Below, in pieces: positions 22,487 through 31,439 of a stretch of DNA of 64,000 nucleotides. Position 1 is the first letter of the stretch. Each line of letters starts with the position of its first letter. Location of the stretch: the NCBI GenBank assembly GCA_930367215.1, contig OV884056.1, positions 249,453,127 through 249,517,126 on the forward strand. The letters run 5' to 3'. Below the pieces are notes generated by a model. The model did no database searches, was not told the DNA's origin, and was given only the letters and a program-made list of their open reading frames with translations. The position numbers and the translations under genes were made by a program. This stretch comes from Pollenia angustigena (lineage: Eukaryota; Arthropoda; Insecta; Diptera; Polleniidae).

Positions 22487-23456
22487 CCCAGCGGGAAAAT
22501 GAGGAATTGATTACATAAATAATTAAAAAAATAATGCATTATTTTCGAAAGAATAATAATGCATTCATTGGAGTCGAGAAGGTAATTTCATCAGACACAA
22601 AATTTAAGCACTGATTACCACGTATATTCCCACATTTGCAGAACAAGGAATGTATTGTTTCTGTTAGTAACAATTATTCGTGTTTTTGCTTTACATACAT
22701 ATTTGCTTAATAAAAATCCGTTATTTTTTTGCTGCCTTTATGTCGCCTAGTCTGGGTTCACACTATGAAAGTTTTCTTTCAGAAAGTCTGAGTTTATTGG
22801 TGAGAGGGGAAGAGAACATGCTGTTCCTTTTTCCCTTCTCACCCATTAACTCAGACTTTCTGAAAGAAAACTTTCATAGTGTGATCCCAGACCTACTTAT
22901 AATTTTTATTTTAGTCGCAGTTTCACAAAGTATACAGAGATGAAAAAAGTGACGTTTGAAAAATGCCTAAATCATTTGCGAAGGCAGCTTTCGAAGAAAG
23001 AGAAAGAAAACGTTTTTTGTTAGCGGAGTGACAATGCGTAAAAACAGGCCGCTACTATCTACAAAAATTGCATAATCAAAATAAGAAACGCAAACAGGGC
23101 AGCTTTCGAAGAAAAAGACAGAAAAAACACAATATTTCCTGTCTCGTGACGCCTCTGTATACTCTGTGTACGGTCAAAGCACAAATTATATGTCTGTGGG
23201 TCAAAGTTATTTAAAGTAAACAGGTATTAAAAAATGTATTCCAAACGGCATCGGAGAAGACTTTTATTATAAGACTTTTGAATAATATAATTTATTCCAC
23301 AGAATGAATTATTTAATTCATTCGCAGGATACATTAAAATAATTTATTACAATCCTAGGACATGGTCTGTGTTAAGAATAATGAATTCTGGAATCAAATA
23401 TCATACAAGATATGTATTACTTTCTCGATTCCTATTAATTCCATTTTCCCGCTGGG
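22487..23456. mobile_element. 970-bp element with CCCAGCGGGAAAATG inverted ends
   Basis: CCCAGCGGGAAAATG at 22487 is inverted as CATTTTCCCGCTGGG ending at 23456, and a looser match continues inward. The same end word occurs singly at about 41305 (TTTTTCCCGCTGGGA). Inside are a direct repeat of 'ggcagctttcgaagaaa' (22984 and 23099), a perfect palindrome GAATGAATTATTTAATTCAT at about 23303, and the 143-bp hairpin described next. No transposase is seen and no clear target duplication was found. Confidence 0.6.
22750..22892. mobile_element. 143-bp near-perfect hairpin MITE
   Basis: The left arm begins GTCTGGGTTCACACTATG and continues through 'aaagttttctttcagaaagtctgag'. The right arm is its inverse with only a few mismatches over about 60 bp, leaving a loop of roughly 15-20 nt. 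CTA flanks both ends (22747-22749 and 22893-22895), a possible 3-bp target duplication. There is no coding. It is nested in the 970-bp element. Confidence 0.88.
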
Positions 23457-23857
23457 AGGTCGTTTTTGTTTGTCTGCTTTTGTTGCGTTGTCACCCCGCA
23501 TTGGTTAGTGTTTCGGCATCGTATAACTGTACCGAGTTACAGTTTTTGCGGTTTCTCAATGTTTTAGTGTGTTGTCTATTGGAGAACCAATGGAAAAAAC
23601 TTAATGTGACTGGTGGAGAACCATTAAATATAACTCAGACGTTTACCTGGTGGAGTACCAAGGAAATAACTCAGACGTTTACTGGTGGAGACCAAAATAC
23701 TCTGGAGCGGATTCTGTAAGCTCTCGCCTTCCTTTACGAAGGTTTAGGTCGAACGAGGTTTTTGCGGTTGAAGCTCCAAAAATTGTGAGGTACCCTGGCA
23801 TTATAACTTAAATAGTTCGCCAAAAACATTAAGTGTTTAGCAAAATCAAAAAAAAAA
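23457..23857. other. No gene supported
   Basis: A 116-residue plus-strand frame (23369-23719) crosses the end of the 970-bp element and has internal near-repeats ('NITQTF', 'EITQTF') from a ~50-bp duplicated phrase near 23630-23690. It looks like chance. The duplication itself is real. Confidence 0.45.
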
Positions 23858-24790
23858 ACAAGTTAGAGTGCTATATTCGGCTCTGCCGAATCTTTGATAC
23901 CCTCCACCGACAGTTCGAATGTTTAAGGAGTAATATCTGTATGATGTTATTATTTTCTTAAACTGTGACGATTTGTTATTATTTATGTTTTTAGGCGACT
24001 AAACTGTTTTCCGGTAGTAGGGTTTATATGGGGCCTAAGGTAAATTATGGACCGATCATCACGAAATTTCACAGCGTCATTTCTAGTCCTTTAAAACTGT
24101 GACGTACCAATTTCTGTTATGATAGCATTACTAATTATGATTTTAGGTGTACTAAACTGTTTTTCGGGAGAAGGGTTTCTATGGGGCCTAGGATAAATTA
24201 TGTACCGATCTTCACGAAATTTCATAGTATCATTTATAGTCCTATAAAACTGTTATTATTGCATTATTTTTTACGGTTTTAGGCGTACTAAACTGTTTTC
24301 CGGGAGTAGTGTTTATATGGGGCTTAGGGTAAGTTATGGACGGATCTTCACGAAATTTAACAGCGTGATTTCCAGTCAAATAGAACAAATTTTTCCAAAA
24401 TCTTATCTCATTCTGTGCCTTGTTCCAGCATTTATGTTATTTTTTGTAACAAAATTATCAATTTTTTTAGGTGGTGGTTCCACATTTTGATTCATAGCTC
24501 TGGTCCTACTAAACCGATTTGGCTGGATTTCAATCCCAAACTGCTTAGGATAACTACAAGGAATTTGGCACCAAGTTTGTTCATTTGTTTTGAGTTGTTC
24601 GTAAGTGAGCGTGTTTTCAACAGACAGACAGACGGACAGACAGACGGACATGGCTAAATCGACTTAGAATTACTCAAGAACCCAGAATATATATACTTTA
24701 TGGGGTCTGAGATGAATATAAAAAAAGTTTCACACGGAATGACAAACTTAATATACCCTCTTCACAACTAATTGTAGTGGAGGGTATAAA
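23858..24790 (-). mobile_element. mini-me/HINE-like element, second large copy
   Basis: It is a mirror image of 10941-12050: 'aacaagttagagtgctat', ATTCGGCTCTGCCGAAT, 'gataccctccacc', then three ~150-bp units with 'ttcacgaaattt', then the microsatellite as 'cagacagacggacagacag', AGAATATATATACTTTATGG and a 'ggagggtat' end. The overall agreement with the first copy is high and blockwise. The inner tandem array has one unit fewer. Confidence 0.78.
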
Positions 24791-25424
24791 AAGTATTTTA
24801 TTAGTTTATTTTTTTTTTAAATTTTACCAGAGAGTCGTAACATTTTTTTTAAAATAGTGCTATTTTGAAAATGCCAAGCTTTTATGCTTTTTAATGACTG
24901 ACTAACCCACTGTATACATTTTGAAACACGTTCATTTCGGTAAGTTTTTAACGTTTTTATTATTGTTAGAAAAGAAATAAAATAATGTCTGGAAGGAGTT
25001 AGAAAATTATGGTTATTTTGCTGAAGTATATTAATGCTAGGATAATAATTATTTAGAAAATTTTATTTAGTTAAAAGCTTTTTTTACAACAACGAAACAT
25101 CAACGCATTTCATAAAATTTATAAGTCAAAAGAACTCCTTAAGGCTGTGCCGTTTGTTGGTGTTTCCCGGCTCGTAAAATGATGGCAATGAAAAAAATAA
25201 GTTTGGATAACAACAAACTTCTTAAATATGTCAAAAACACACCAAATGAATTCAACATTATTTTTGTCAACTTTTTGCTGTCAACTGCAATTAAAGTGCC
25301 ATTAAGAAAAGTTATCTTAAGAGAGAAATTAAAATTTAGGAGAGAGGGCATATGTTTTTTATTTGAACAAAACTTTAGAAATTTGAATTTAACGTCTTAA
25401 ACTAATTTTTTAACTTATTCTTGT
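24791..25424. other. No gene supported
   Basis: The overlapping frames at 25139-25400 on both strands carry no motif. Confidence 0.4.
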
Positions 25425-25700
25425 TGTTTTTGTTTAAGCTTTGATATTGCTACAAGTAAAACTGTTGCTTATAATTCTTTTTCGCTTAACAGTTTTATTT
25501 GTTTAATATCTTTAGTTTTTCTAAAATCTTTGGAGGAAGTTTCCTGAAGTTTTGGCCTAGGCAACCAGTGAGATGCGCGTAGGAATAGCTTCAACAATAA
25601 ATTTCAGTGTTTTTAGCAAGAATAAAAATTGGAAATTAAGCACGACAAGTAAAATCTTGTTAATTGAAAAATTTTGAATTCCCAAAAATTACTTTGATGA
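25425..25700 (+). repeat. Dispersed ~280-bp repeat, copy 1
   Basis: Ordered blocks are 'gcttttgatattg'-like, 'taacagttttatttgttta', 'atctttagtttttctaaaatc', 'ggcctaggcaaccagtgag', 'caataaatttcagtg' and 'aattaagcacga'. They recur at 25985-26260 in the same orientation and at 47255-47640 and 57278-57545 inverted. There is no coding capacity. The family is not recognised. Confidence 0.85.
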
Positions 25701-25842
25701 GTTAACCCCAAATTTCACCAAGTTCAGTTTAAACTATACTTTAACTTCCAGTTAACAATAAGTTTTGACAGCTATAACCGATAGTTAATTTTAACTGAAT
25801 TTGGAGAAATTGGGGATTATTATCAAAGTAATTTTTGGGATT
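25677..25842. mobile_element. Composite foldback at 25.7 kb
   Basis: The inner pair CCCCAAATTTCACCAAG (25706) and CTTGGTG-like inverse 'ggagaaattgggg' (about 25804-25816) encloses a second inverted pair ('ttcagtttaaact', 'agttaattttaactga'). An outer pair, CCCAAAAATTACTTTGAT (25681) and ATCAAAGTAATTTTTGGG (to 25840), extends the palindrome. The outer arms match the ends of the dispersed 280-bp repeat, so a small MITE probably sits between two inverted repeat ends. Confidence 0.7.
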
Positions 25843-25984
25843 ACAAAATTTTATATATTCATAAAAAATAAAATATATTAAAAATGTGTTTTAAGCCAAA
25901 ATTTTCATAAAAATTTTTCTTAAAATGCATTTTAAATCCATTTTAATTTTTTTAAGAATACGTCAGTAAGAATATTAGAAAACG

Positions 25985-26260
25985 CAAACTCACTGTTTAT
26001 TGTTGGTATTTTGTTTAGGCTTTGATACCGTTGCAAAAAAGACTTTTTGAGTGCTTGCAATTCTCACTTACTCTTCAGTTTTGTTTGCTAATATCTTTAG
26101 ATTTTCTAAAATATTTTGGGAGAATGTTTCCCGATAATCTGGCCTAAGCAACCAGTGAAATGGGAGATGGAGCTAGCTTATCCTACAACAATAAATTGCA
26201 GGATATTTATCGAGAATAAATATTGAGAATTAAGCAAAAACAAAATCTTATTTATTAATT
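25985..26260 (+). repeat. Dispersed ~280-bp repeat, copy 2
   Basis: 'actgtttattgttggtattttg', 'atatctttagattttctaaaat', 'ggcctaagcaaccagtgaaatg' and 'caataaattgcagg' follow the same order as copy 1, with more substitutions. Confidence 0.82.
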
Positions 26261-26370
26261 TGTGAACTTTACAAAAGAAATTTCAAGCGAAATTTCGAAA
26301 AAGCAATCAACTTATAATAAATAACCCTGGTCTCGTCGCAAATTTAAAAAAAGCTGAGCACCCTACTGCA

Positions 26371-26790
26371 GCCAGGGAAAAAACATGTTTAAATATTGTC
26401 ACCTCCAACAAAACTATTATTAAAGCAAATTTTAAACATATTATGTTTTATTCAACCATGTAATTGTCACCGGCAAACATATCATGGTTGAATTAGTCCT
26501 CCATCAAGAAGCCACAACCATATTATAGTTGCCTACGAACATGTTATGGTCAAAAATAACTAAACATATTTTAGACTTATAATAGCATGGTTGGTTTTCA
26601 ACCATAGCATGTTGCTCTTCGAAAAGAGCAAAACAGTATTGTCAATTTTAAAACTAATTATTGTCATATTTAACCATAACATGTTTAGAGGCAACCATAA
26701 TATGGTTGTAGCTTCAACCAAAGTATGGTTGTAGGTGACAATAATATGGTTATATTAAACATAAAATGTATACAATTTTCTTTCAAAAAT
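26371..26790. mobile_element. Foldback element built of CATATTATG / ATGGTT words
   Basis: After GCCAGGGAAAAAACATG, the left arm carries 'aaccatg', 'catattatgttt' and 'ccatattatagttg' phrases. At the centre is GCTCTTCGAAAAGAGC (about 26613-26628), a perfect palindrome. The right arm repeats the phrases inverted ('accataacatgttt', 'accataatatggttg', 'ggtgacaata'). The inverse of 'attgtcacc' near 26396 appears as 'ggtgacaata' near 26737, so the whole folds. There is no coding. Confidence 0.72.
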
Positions 26791-27116
26791 GTTTTGTTAG
26801 AATTCAATGGTAATGGCCGTTTTTCAAAGTTAGCGCTCGTATTTATTTACCATGCAACGATATTTTTTATACTTTAGGGATCATTGTTAAATGATAATAC
26901 AATGATTCAATTTTTCGTAATTTTAACACAATTTTACAGGAGAATTTTGTTATTAAATTTTTTTAAAAATTTTGTATGAAACTTGGGGCTTAGGCTTAAA
27001 TTGAGAAACTTATATACATATATATCCTTTTATAAAAACAGTGTAATAAGTCTTCTTAGTTTTTAAAGAAATATGGCTTGGATTTGACCACTCTAAATAG
27101 TAGATTTGTCTGATTG
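26791..27116. other. No gene seen
   Basis: A+T-rich spacer before the mariner copy; TA at 27117-27118 is its target site. Confidence 0.5.
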
Positions 27117-28543
27117 TAATGCGTGATTTTTAAGAGCTATAGGAAAGTTAAAAAAAATACACATAAAATTCAGAAAAATGCATGAAATCTTTATTTGAAT
27201 CGATAGTACGGTCCATATAATTTTATGTTTGAAGATTATTTCATGCAAATGTTGACCGTGACTGCGCCTCAAGTGGTCCATCCGCTTAGTCCAATTTTGG
27301 CATAATCTTTCCAACATTTCGGCCGGTATCTCATGAATAAATGCTTCAATGTTGTCTTCCAATGCGTCAATTAAAGCGGGCATGTGTGTATCCTCCTTAA
27401 AATATTACAAGTTTTAAAGACTAGCCACATCGTGTGACCAATAGAAACTGTTTAATTACTTGCTTTAAGCTACTGCGCTTCAAAACAATATCAAAAGATG
27501 GCAGGGTTTAAAAGTTTTAGCCATTATTTTTGCATCTGAATTTAACTGTTTGAAAAAACCATACTGTTGGGATATTTTTCCTCAATAACTAATCGCTAAG
27601 ACCTGAAGTACACATATGTGCACCTCTTTTTCTACCAGTTTAAATAAAAAAATTATAAAAACCGAAATTTAAATTACACCTCATAAGATAAAACAAATAG
27701 TTAATAAGCCCTTTACTTAATCGGTTCAGTTCTGATCTTAAGAAATTAAGAATTTACGTTGAAATTTTTCATATTTTAAGACGTGAGGTACACATATGTG
27801 CCCCCTTAATTTCTAAGAATTCAAATAAAATTTAAAAAAAAAATATACAGTTTTCTTATTTCCTCCCCAAAAGGTGTAAACAATATATAAGAAATGTAAA
27901 AATTCAATGGGTCAATGCTCGGGTCTTAAGAGGGTATAGACATGAGCTTTAACATAGCCCCACAAAAAATAGTCTAAAGGCGCTAAATCGCACGATCTAG
28001 GCGGCCAATTGACCGGTCCTGAACGTGAAATAAAATGTTCACCGAACTCGCCTCTCAATAAGTCCATTGTTAAGCATGCTGTGTGGCATGTGGCACCGTC
28101 TTGTTGAAACCACATGTCATGCAAGTCAAGCTCTTGCATTTTGGGCAAAAAAAGTTGGATATCATCTCACGGTACGGTCCAATGATGCCGCCAGCCCATA
28201 AACCGCACCAAACTGTGACTTTTTCTGGATGGATTGGTAGTACTAGCAATGCTTTTGGCTGATCTTCACTCCAAAATCGACAATTCTGCTTTATAGCGTA
28301 CCCGTTGAGCCAAAAATGAGCTTCGTCGCTGAACACAAGAAGCGCGCGATGAACTTTCTTAACAGAGCACGCATTTTGATAATAAAATTCAATAATTTGC
28401 AAGCGTTGTTCGTTTGTAAGACGATGCATGGTTAAATTATAGACCTAACTGCAGATGTTTGACAGTGAAACAAAACACGAAACGTGCGTCTGCTGTTTAA
28501 ACCAGTGTTGCCAAAAATATAATAGCTAAAAAATCACCCGATA
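27117..28543 (-). pseudogene. DD41D-type mariner, near full span, broken (copy c)
   Basis: The element spans 27119-28541 with TA on both sides. Ends ATGCGTGATTTTTAAGAGCT (left) and the inverse of AGCTAAAAAATCACCCGA (right) form inverted terminal repeats. On the minus strand the frame starts at 28429: 'MHRLTNEQRLQIIEFYYQN', 'KVHRALLVFSDEAHFWLNG', 'QNCRFWSEDQ', 'TVWCGLWAGGIIGPYREMI'. It then shifts frame to 'WFQQDGATCHTA' and 'PRSCDLAPLDYFLWGYVKA', and after an insertion continues 'PALIDALEDNIEAFIHEIP' and 'HLHEIIFKH'. All three Asp positions are present, with 41 residues between the second and third. The HTH region (after RALL) and a segment after 'IIGPY' are deleted, so no functional protein is possible. 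Coding without the nested insertion would be about 0.75 kb. Confidence 0.93.
27389..27936. mobile_element. 544-bp TA-flanked MITE nested in mariner copy c
   Basis: TA at 27389-27390 and 27935-27936 flanks 27391-27934. The ends TCCTCCTTAA and TTAAGAGGG form a short imperfect inverted repeat. Removing the insert and one TA rejoins the host frame as 'AHVYTHMPALID', which fits relatives with 'VYTDKPA(S)ID'. This supports the boundary. Inside, GTACACATATGTGC occurs twice about 180 bp apart with conserved flanks. Confidence 0.78.
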
Positions 28544-28693
28544 GTATTTTCTTTTTAAGCCTTTTAGTTTTTGTTGTTTTTAGCTTTGTCCAGTTGAGTC
28601 ATATATGAACATTATTTGCACTTTCGTTCGTCAGTTGGTGCTTTGTATTATAATCCAATAGCTTGCCTATCCCTGCTATAAATTATATCTCTA
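28544..28693. other. Spacer
   Basis: Short A+T-rich gap with no signal. Confidence 0.5.
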
Positions 28694-28821
28694 AGGGCCA
28701 TTATTAAAACTTGGCGTTAGCTGTTGTCCGACAGTTAACAGACGCTTTTTGACAGAAATCACATTATTATCTGTAAATTTCATCTTAACTTTAGCTAACT
28801 TCAAGTTGTAATAATTTCCCT
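28694..28821. mobile_element. 128-bp foldback MITE
   Basis: AGGGCCATTATTAAAACTTG at 28694 is inverted as CAAGTTGTAATAATTTCCCT ending at 28821. 'gttagct' and 'agctaac' continue the pairing inward. The ends resemble those of other small foldbacks here only in general form. Confidence 0.75.
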
Positions 28822-29561
28822 AAAAGTTTATTAACAAATTTTGCTGGGTTTTTAAAAGAATTATTAGCACACATTTTTTTTTTTTTTTTTTTGGTTGTAA
28901 TTATTTTTATTGCCGAAATATTGTTTTTTTTTTTTATTTGCATTTTCATATGCTGAATATAAATTTTTAACGATTATTTCTATAATTCTTCTTTATTATT
29001 ATGGTGGTCTAGTATAAAACAAATAAAAGTCATTATTTACGTTTGCTTTATTTGTGATAATAAATATCGATGTAATTCGCAAAATACGCACAAGTTTCAA
29101 GGCTGTTCTTAAAATTGCATGAGCTTAAGTTTGTGTGTGTAGAATATTGCCAGTATTCATATTAAAAAAATTTGAAATTTAGTATTTTTGTTTTTGCTAA
29201 AACCCAAAAAAGTAATAATTTTAAGAAGATGAATTTAAGCAGTAAATTAATTTAAGATATTTTTGAATTCTTAAATATTGTTTTTTTTATGCTTACGACT
29301 AATCTAAGGTAACAAATTAATCATATAGTAAATGTCTAGAGTACGACAAACATACATTAGTCAGTGTACGTGTTGGGTTTTTTTACATAATTACGGCCAT
29401 ATAATTTCTGTCAATATAACAGCTGTAATACTTTGACATTTTAGCTGTCAATATAATAAGACAAAGTTTCATTTTAGTTAAAATAATAGTAATGTCATAC
29501 ATAATGTCATAAATAGGGTGGAATTTTAATGAACTAAACGAAAATATGGGCTTAAAACCAG
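28822..29561. other. A+T-rich stretch with long T runs
   Basis: Poly-T tracts near 28875 and 28930; no gene or recognised repeat. Confidence 0.5.
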
Positions 29562-29767
29562 GGTTTAAAAAACTGCAGTCGAAACCAAAAACTCTTGAAC
29601 TAAAAACGAAAAGGCGTGTACAACTTTTCGCTTTTTCAGTTGGTTCGCCAGCGACTGCTTACATTTAAGGAAACAGAAGTAAAAGAAACAGATTTTTCTG
29701 GCCAATGATAAATGAAGAAGTGGAAGAAATGGCAGCTTTCTACTATGACTGCAGTTTTTTTAAACGC
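29562..29767 (+). mobile_element. MITE, GTTTAAAAAACTGCAG-ended family, copy 2
   Basis: GGTTTAAAAAACTGCAGTCG starts it and GACTGCAGTTTTTTTAAACG ends it, an 18-20 bp inverted terminal repeat. Inner 'gtgtacaactttt' and 'ggccaatga' blocks match copies at 1081-1290 and 46446-46620. This is the best-preserved pair of ends in the family. Confidence 0.88.
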
Positions 29768-30193
29768 TGATCAAAACATGCACTAAAAAAACCCATATTC
29801 ACTAAAAACATAAAATATCGTTTTTTAATTTAAACTTTATTGAGACTTAATTTTTTCCTAACACAAGGTTTGCGAACATAAGATTTTTAGATAACTTAAA
29901 ACTATAGAGTATTTTTTTAATTACAATTGTATACATTTGAGTATATGCGTCTTGCTTATCGACATTTAGTAGAAATAATCAAATTACAAAATTGATTACA
30001 AAAATATTTAAATACAAACAGTGCTTGCTCCCGGCTCTTACTTTTGGACGTAGAGTTTTATCTACTATTAATATCTCTCTCTCTTTATTCCATTGCTCTT
30101 GTCAGAGCAAAGTGACATAGTAAACATAATATGTACATTCATATAAAAATAGATAATGTAAAAATACAAAAATAAAAATTCAACCACATATAA
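29768..30193. other. Probable 3' flank or UTR of the RTE-like element
   Basis: It contains a (CT)n run near 30070-30083 and A-rich phrases next to the stop of the reverse-transcriptase frame. The exact 3' end of the retrotransposon cannot be placed. Confidence 0.4.
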
Positions 30194-31388
30194 TTATAAA
30201 TTTGAAAGTAATATGCTGTCTCTCCAGACTTCTCTGGCTTCAGCCAAGTGCAGGGCTTCACTTAAAGTGGTTCCTATTAAAGACTTAAGTTGGTCGCACC
30301 ACCGTGTTGGTGATCTTCCTGTCCCTCTGCTTCCCTCTACTTTTCCATCAACCATCAGTCTTTCCATTGTTCCCTCCCTTCTAGCAATATGGCCGAAATA
30401 TTTTAAATATGATCTGTTTACTTTCTTCAACAATCTATCATTAATATTCAATTCTTGAAGTATTGACACGTTTGTACGGAATTGTGTCCATGATATTCTC
30501 AAAATTCTAGGATAGACCCACATTTCAAAACTTTCAATTCTTTTTCTTTCAGCCTGTTTTATTGTCCATGTTTCTGACGCATAAGTGGCAATCGGGGAAA
30601 TAAGCGCTTCGACTAGTCGGAGTTTAGTTCTATTTGTAATTCTCCTATCTTTCCATATTTTGATAAGCTTTGATGTTGCCGCTCTGGCCATCGATAGTCT
30701 TCTCTTTATTTCATTAGCACATTCACCATTATTGCATATAATTGAGCCAAGATAGTTGAAGTGGCTTACAACATCAAACCCGGCTACTGTTGTTACATTT
30801 TGTTGGTTATTGTTAAGTCGGTCTATTATCATAACCTTAGTTTTTGACATATTGATTTGAAGTCCATAGGCGTTGCTGTATGTTGAAAGTCTAGTCATGA
30901 TATCTTCTAATTCTGCTGAGGTAGATGAAATTATAAGCATATCATCTGCATACCTCAAGTTGTTAAATGCCTCCTACTGAAATAACTCCGTCCCAATCGC
31001 TCAAAACTTCCCTCATAATAAGCTCGGTGTAGGCATTAAACAGTGTTGGGGATAATATGCAACCTTGTCTGGTACCAGATTTGGTGGATAATGTATCCGA
31101 CATTACGTTATTTACTCTAACTGTTGCTGTATTTTGGTCATATAGAGATTTAATTAGTTGGATGAGATGATTTGGAACTCCAAGCTTTTGAAGAACATCC
31201 CATAACAGATGCCATTTAACGGAGTCAAACGCCTTTGTGTAGTCCACAAAGCAAAAGAATGCAGGTACATTAAACTCTCTGACTTTCTCAATTATTTGTC
31301 TGACGTTTAATATTTGTTCCCTGGTTCCTTTACCTGGTACAAAACCACACTGTTCTTCTGCTATTTCAGGCAAAACAAATCGTCTCAT
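30194..31388 (-). pseudogene. RTE-like non-LTR reverse transcriptase, 5'-truncated
   Basis: On the minus strand, 31388-30963 encodes 'EEQCGFVPGKGTREQI', 'FFCFVDYTKAFDSV' (catalytic Asp of RT block A) and 'SGTRQGCILSPTLFNAY' (block B). Next, 30958-30194 encodes 'LRYADDMLIISST' (catalytic YADD), 'LQINMSKTKVM', 'FNYLGSII', then the C-terminal 'YASETWTI' and 'RSYLKYFGHIARR' segments, ending after 'REVWRDSILL'. A single-base frameshift just before YADD is the only break seen between the two halves. The endonuclease is absent, so this is a typical 5'-truncated insertion. The motif style matches RTE-clade proteins of insects. It is otherwise well preserved (254 uninterrupted residues), suggesting a younger age than its neighbours. 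Its upstream edge lies next to the 3' part of the jockey-like element. Confidence 0.88.
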
Positions 31389-31439
31389 TATTAATATACT
31401 TAAACCTAAACCTTAAAACTAAAACTTAAAATAGGAATA

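Noticed and set aside
23369..23719. 116-residue plus-strand frame as a gene
   Set aside because: It crosses a transposon end, and its repeated NITQTF/EITQTF text comes from a local DNA duplication.
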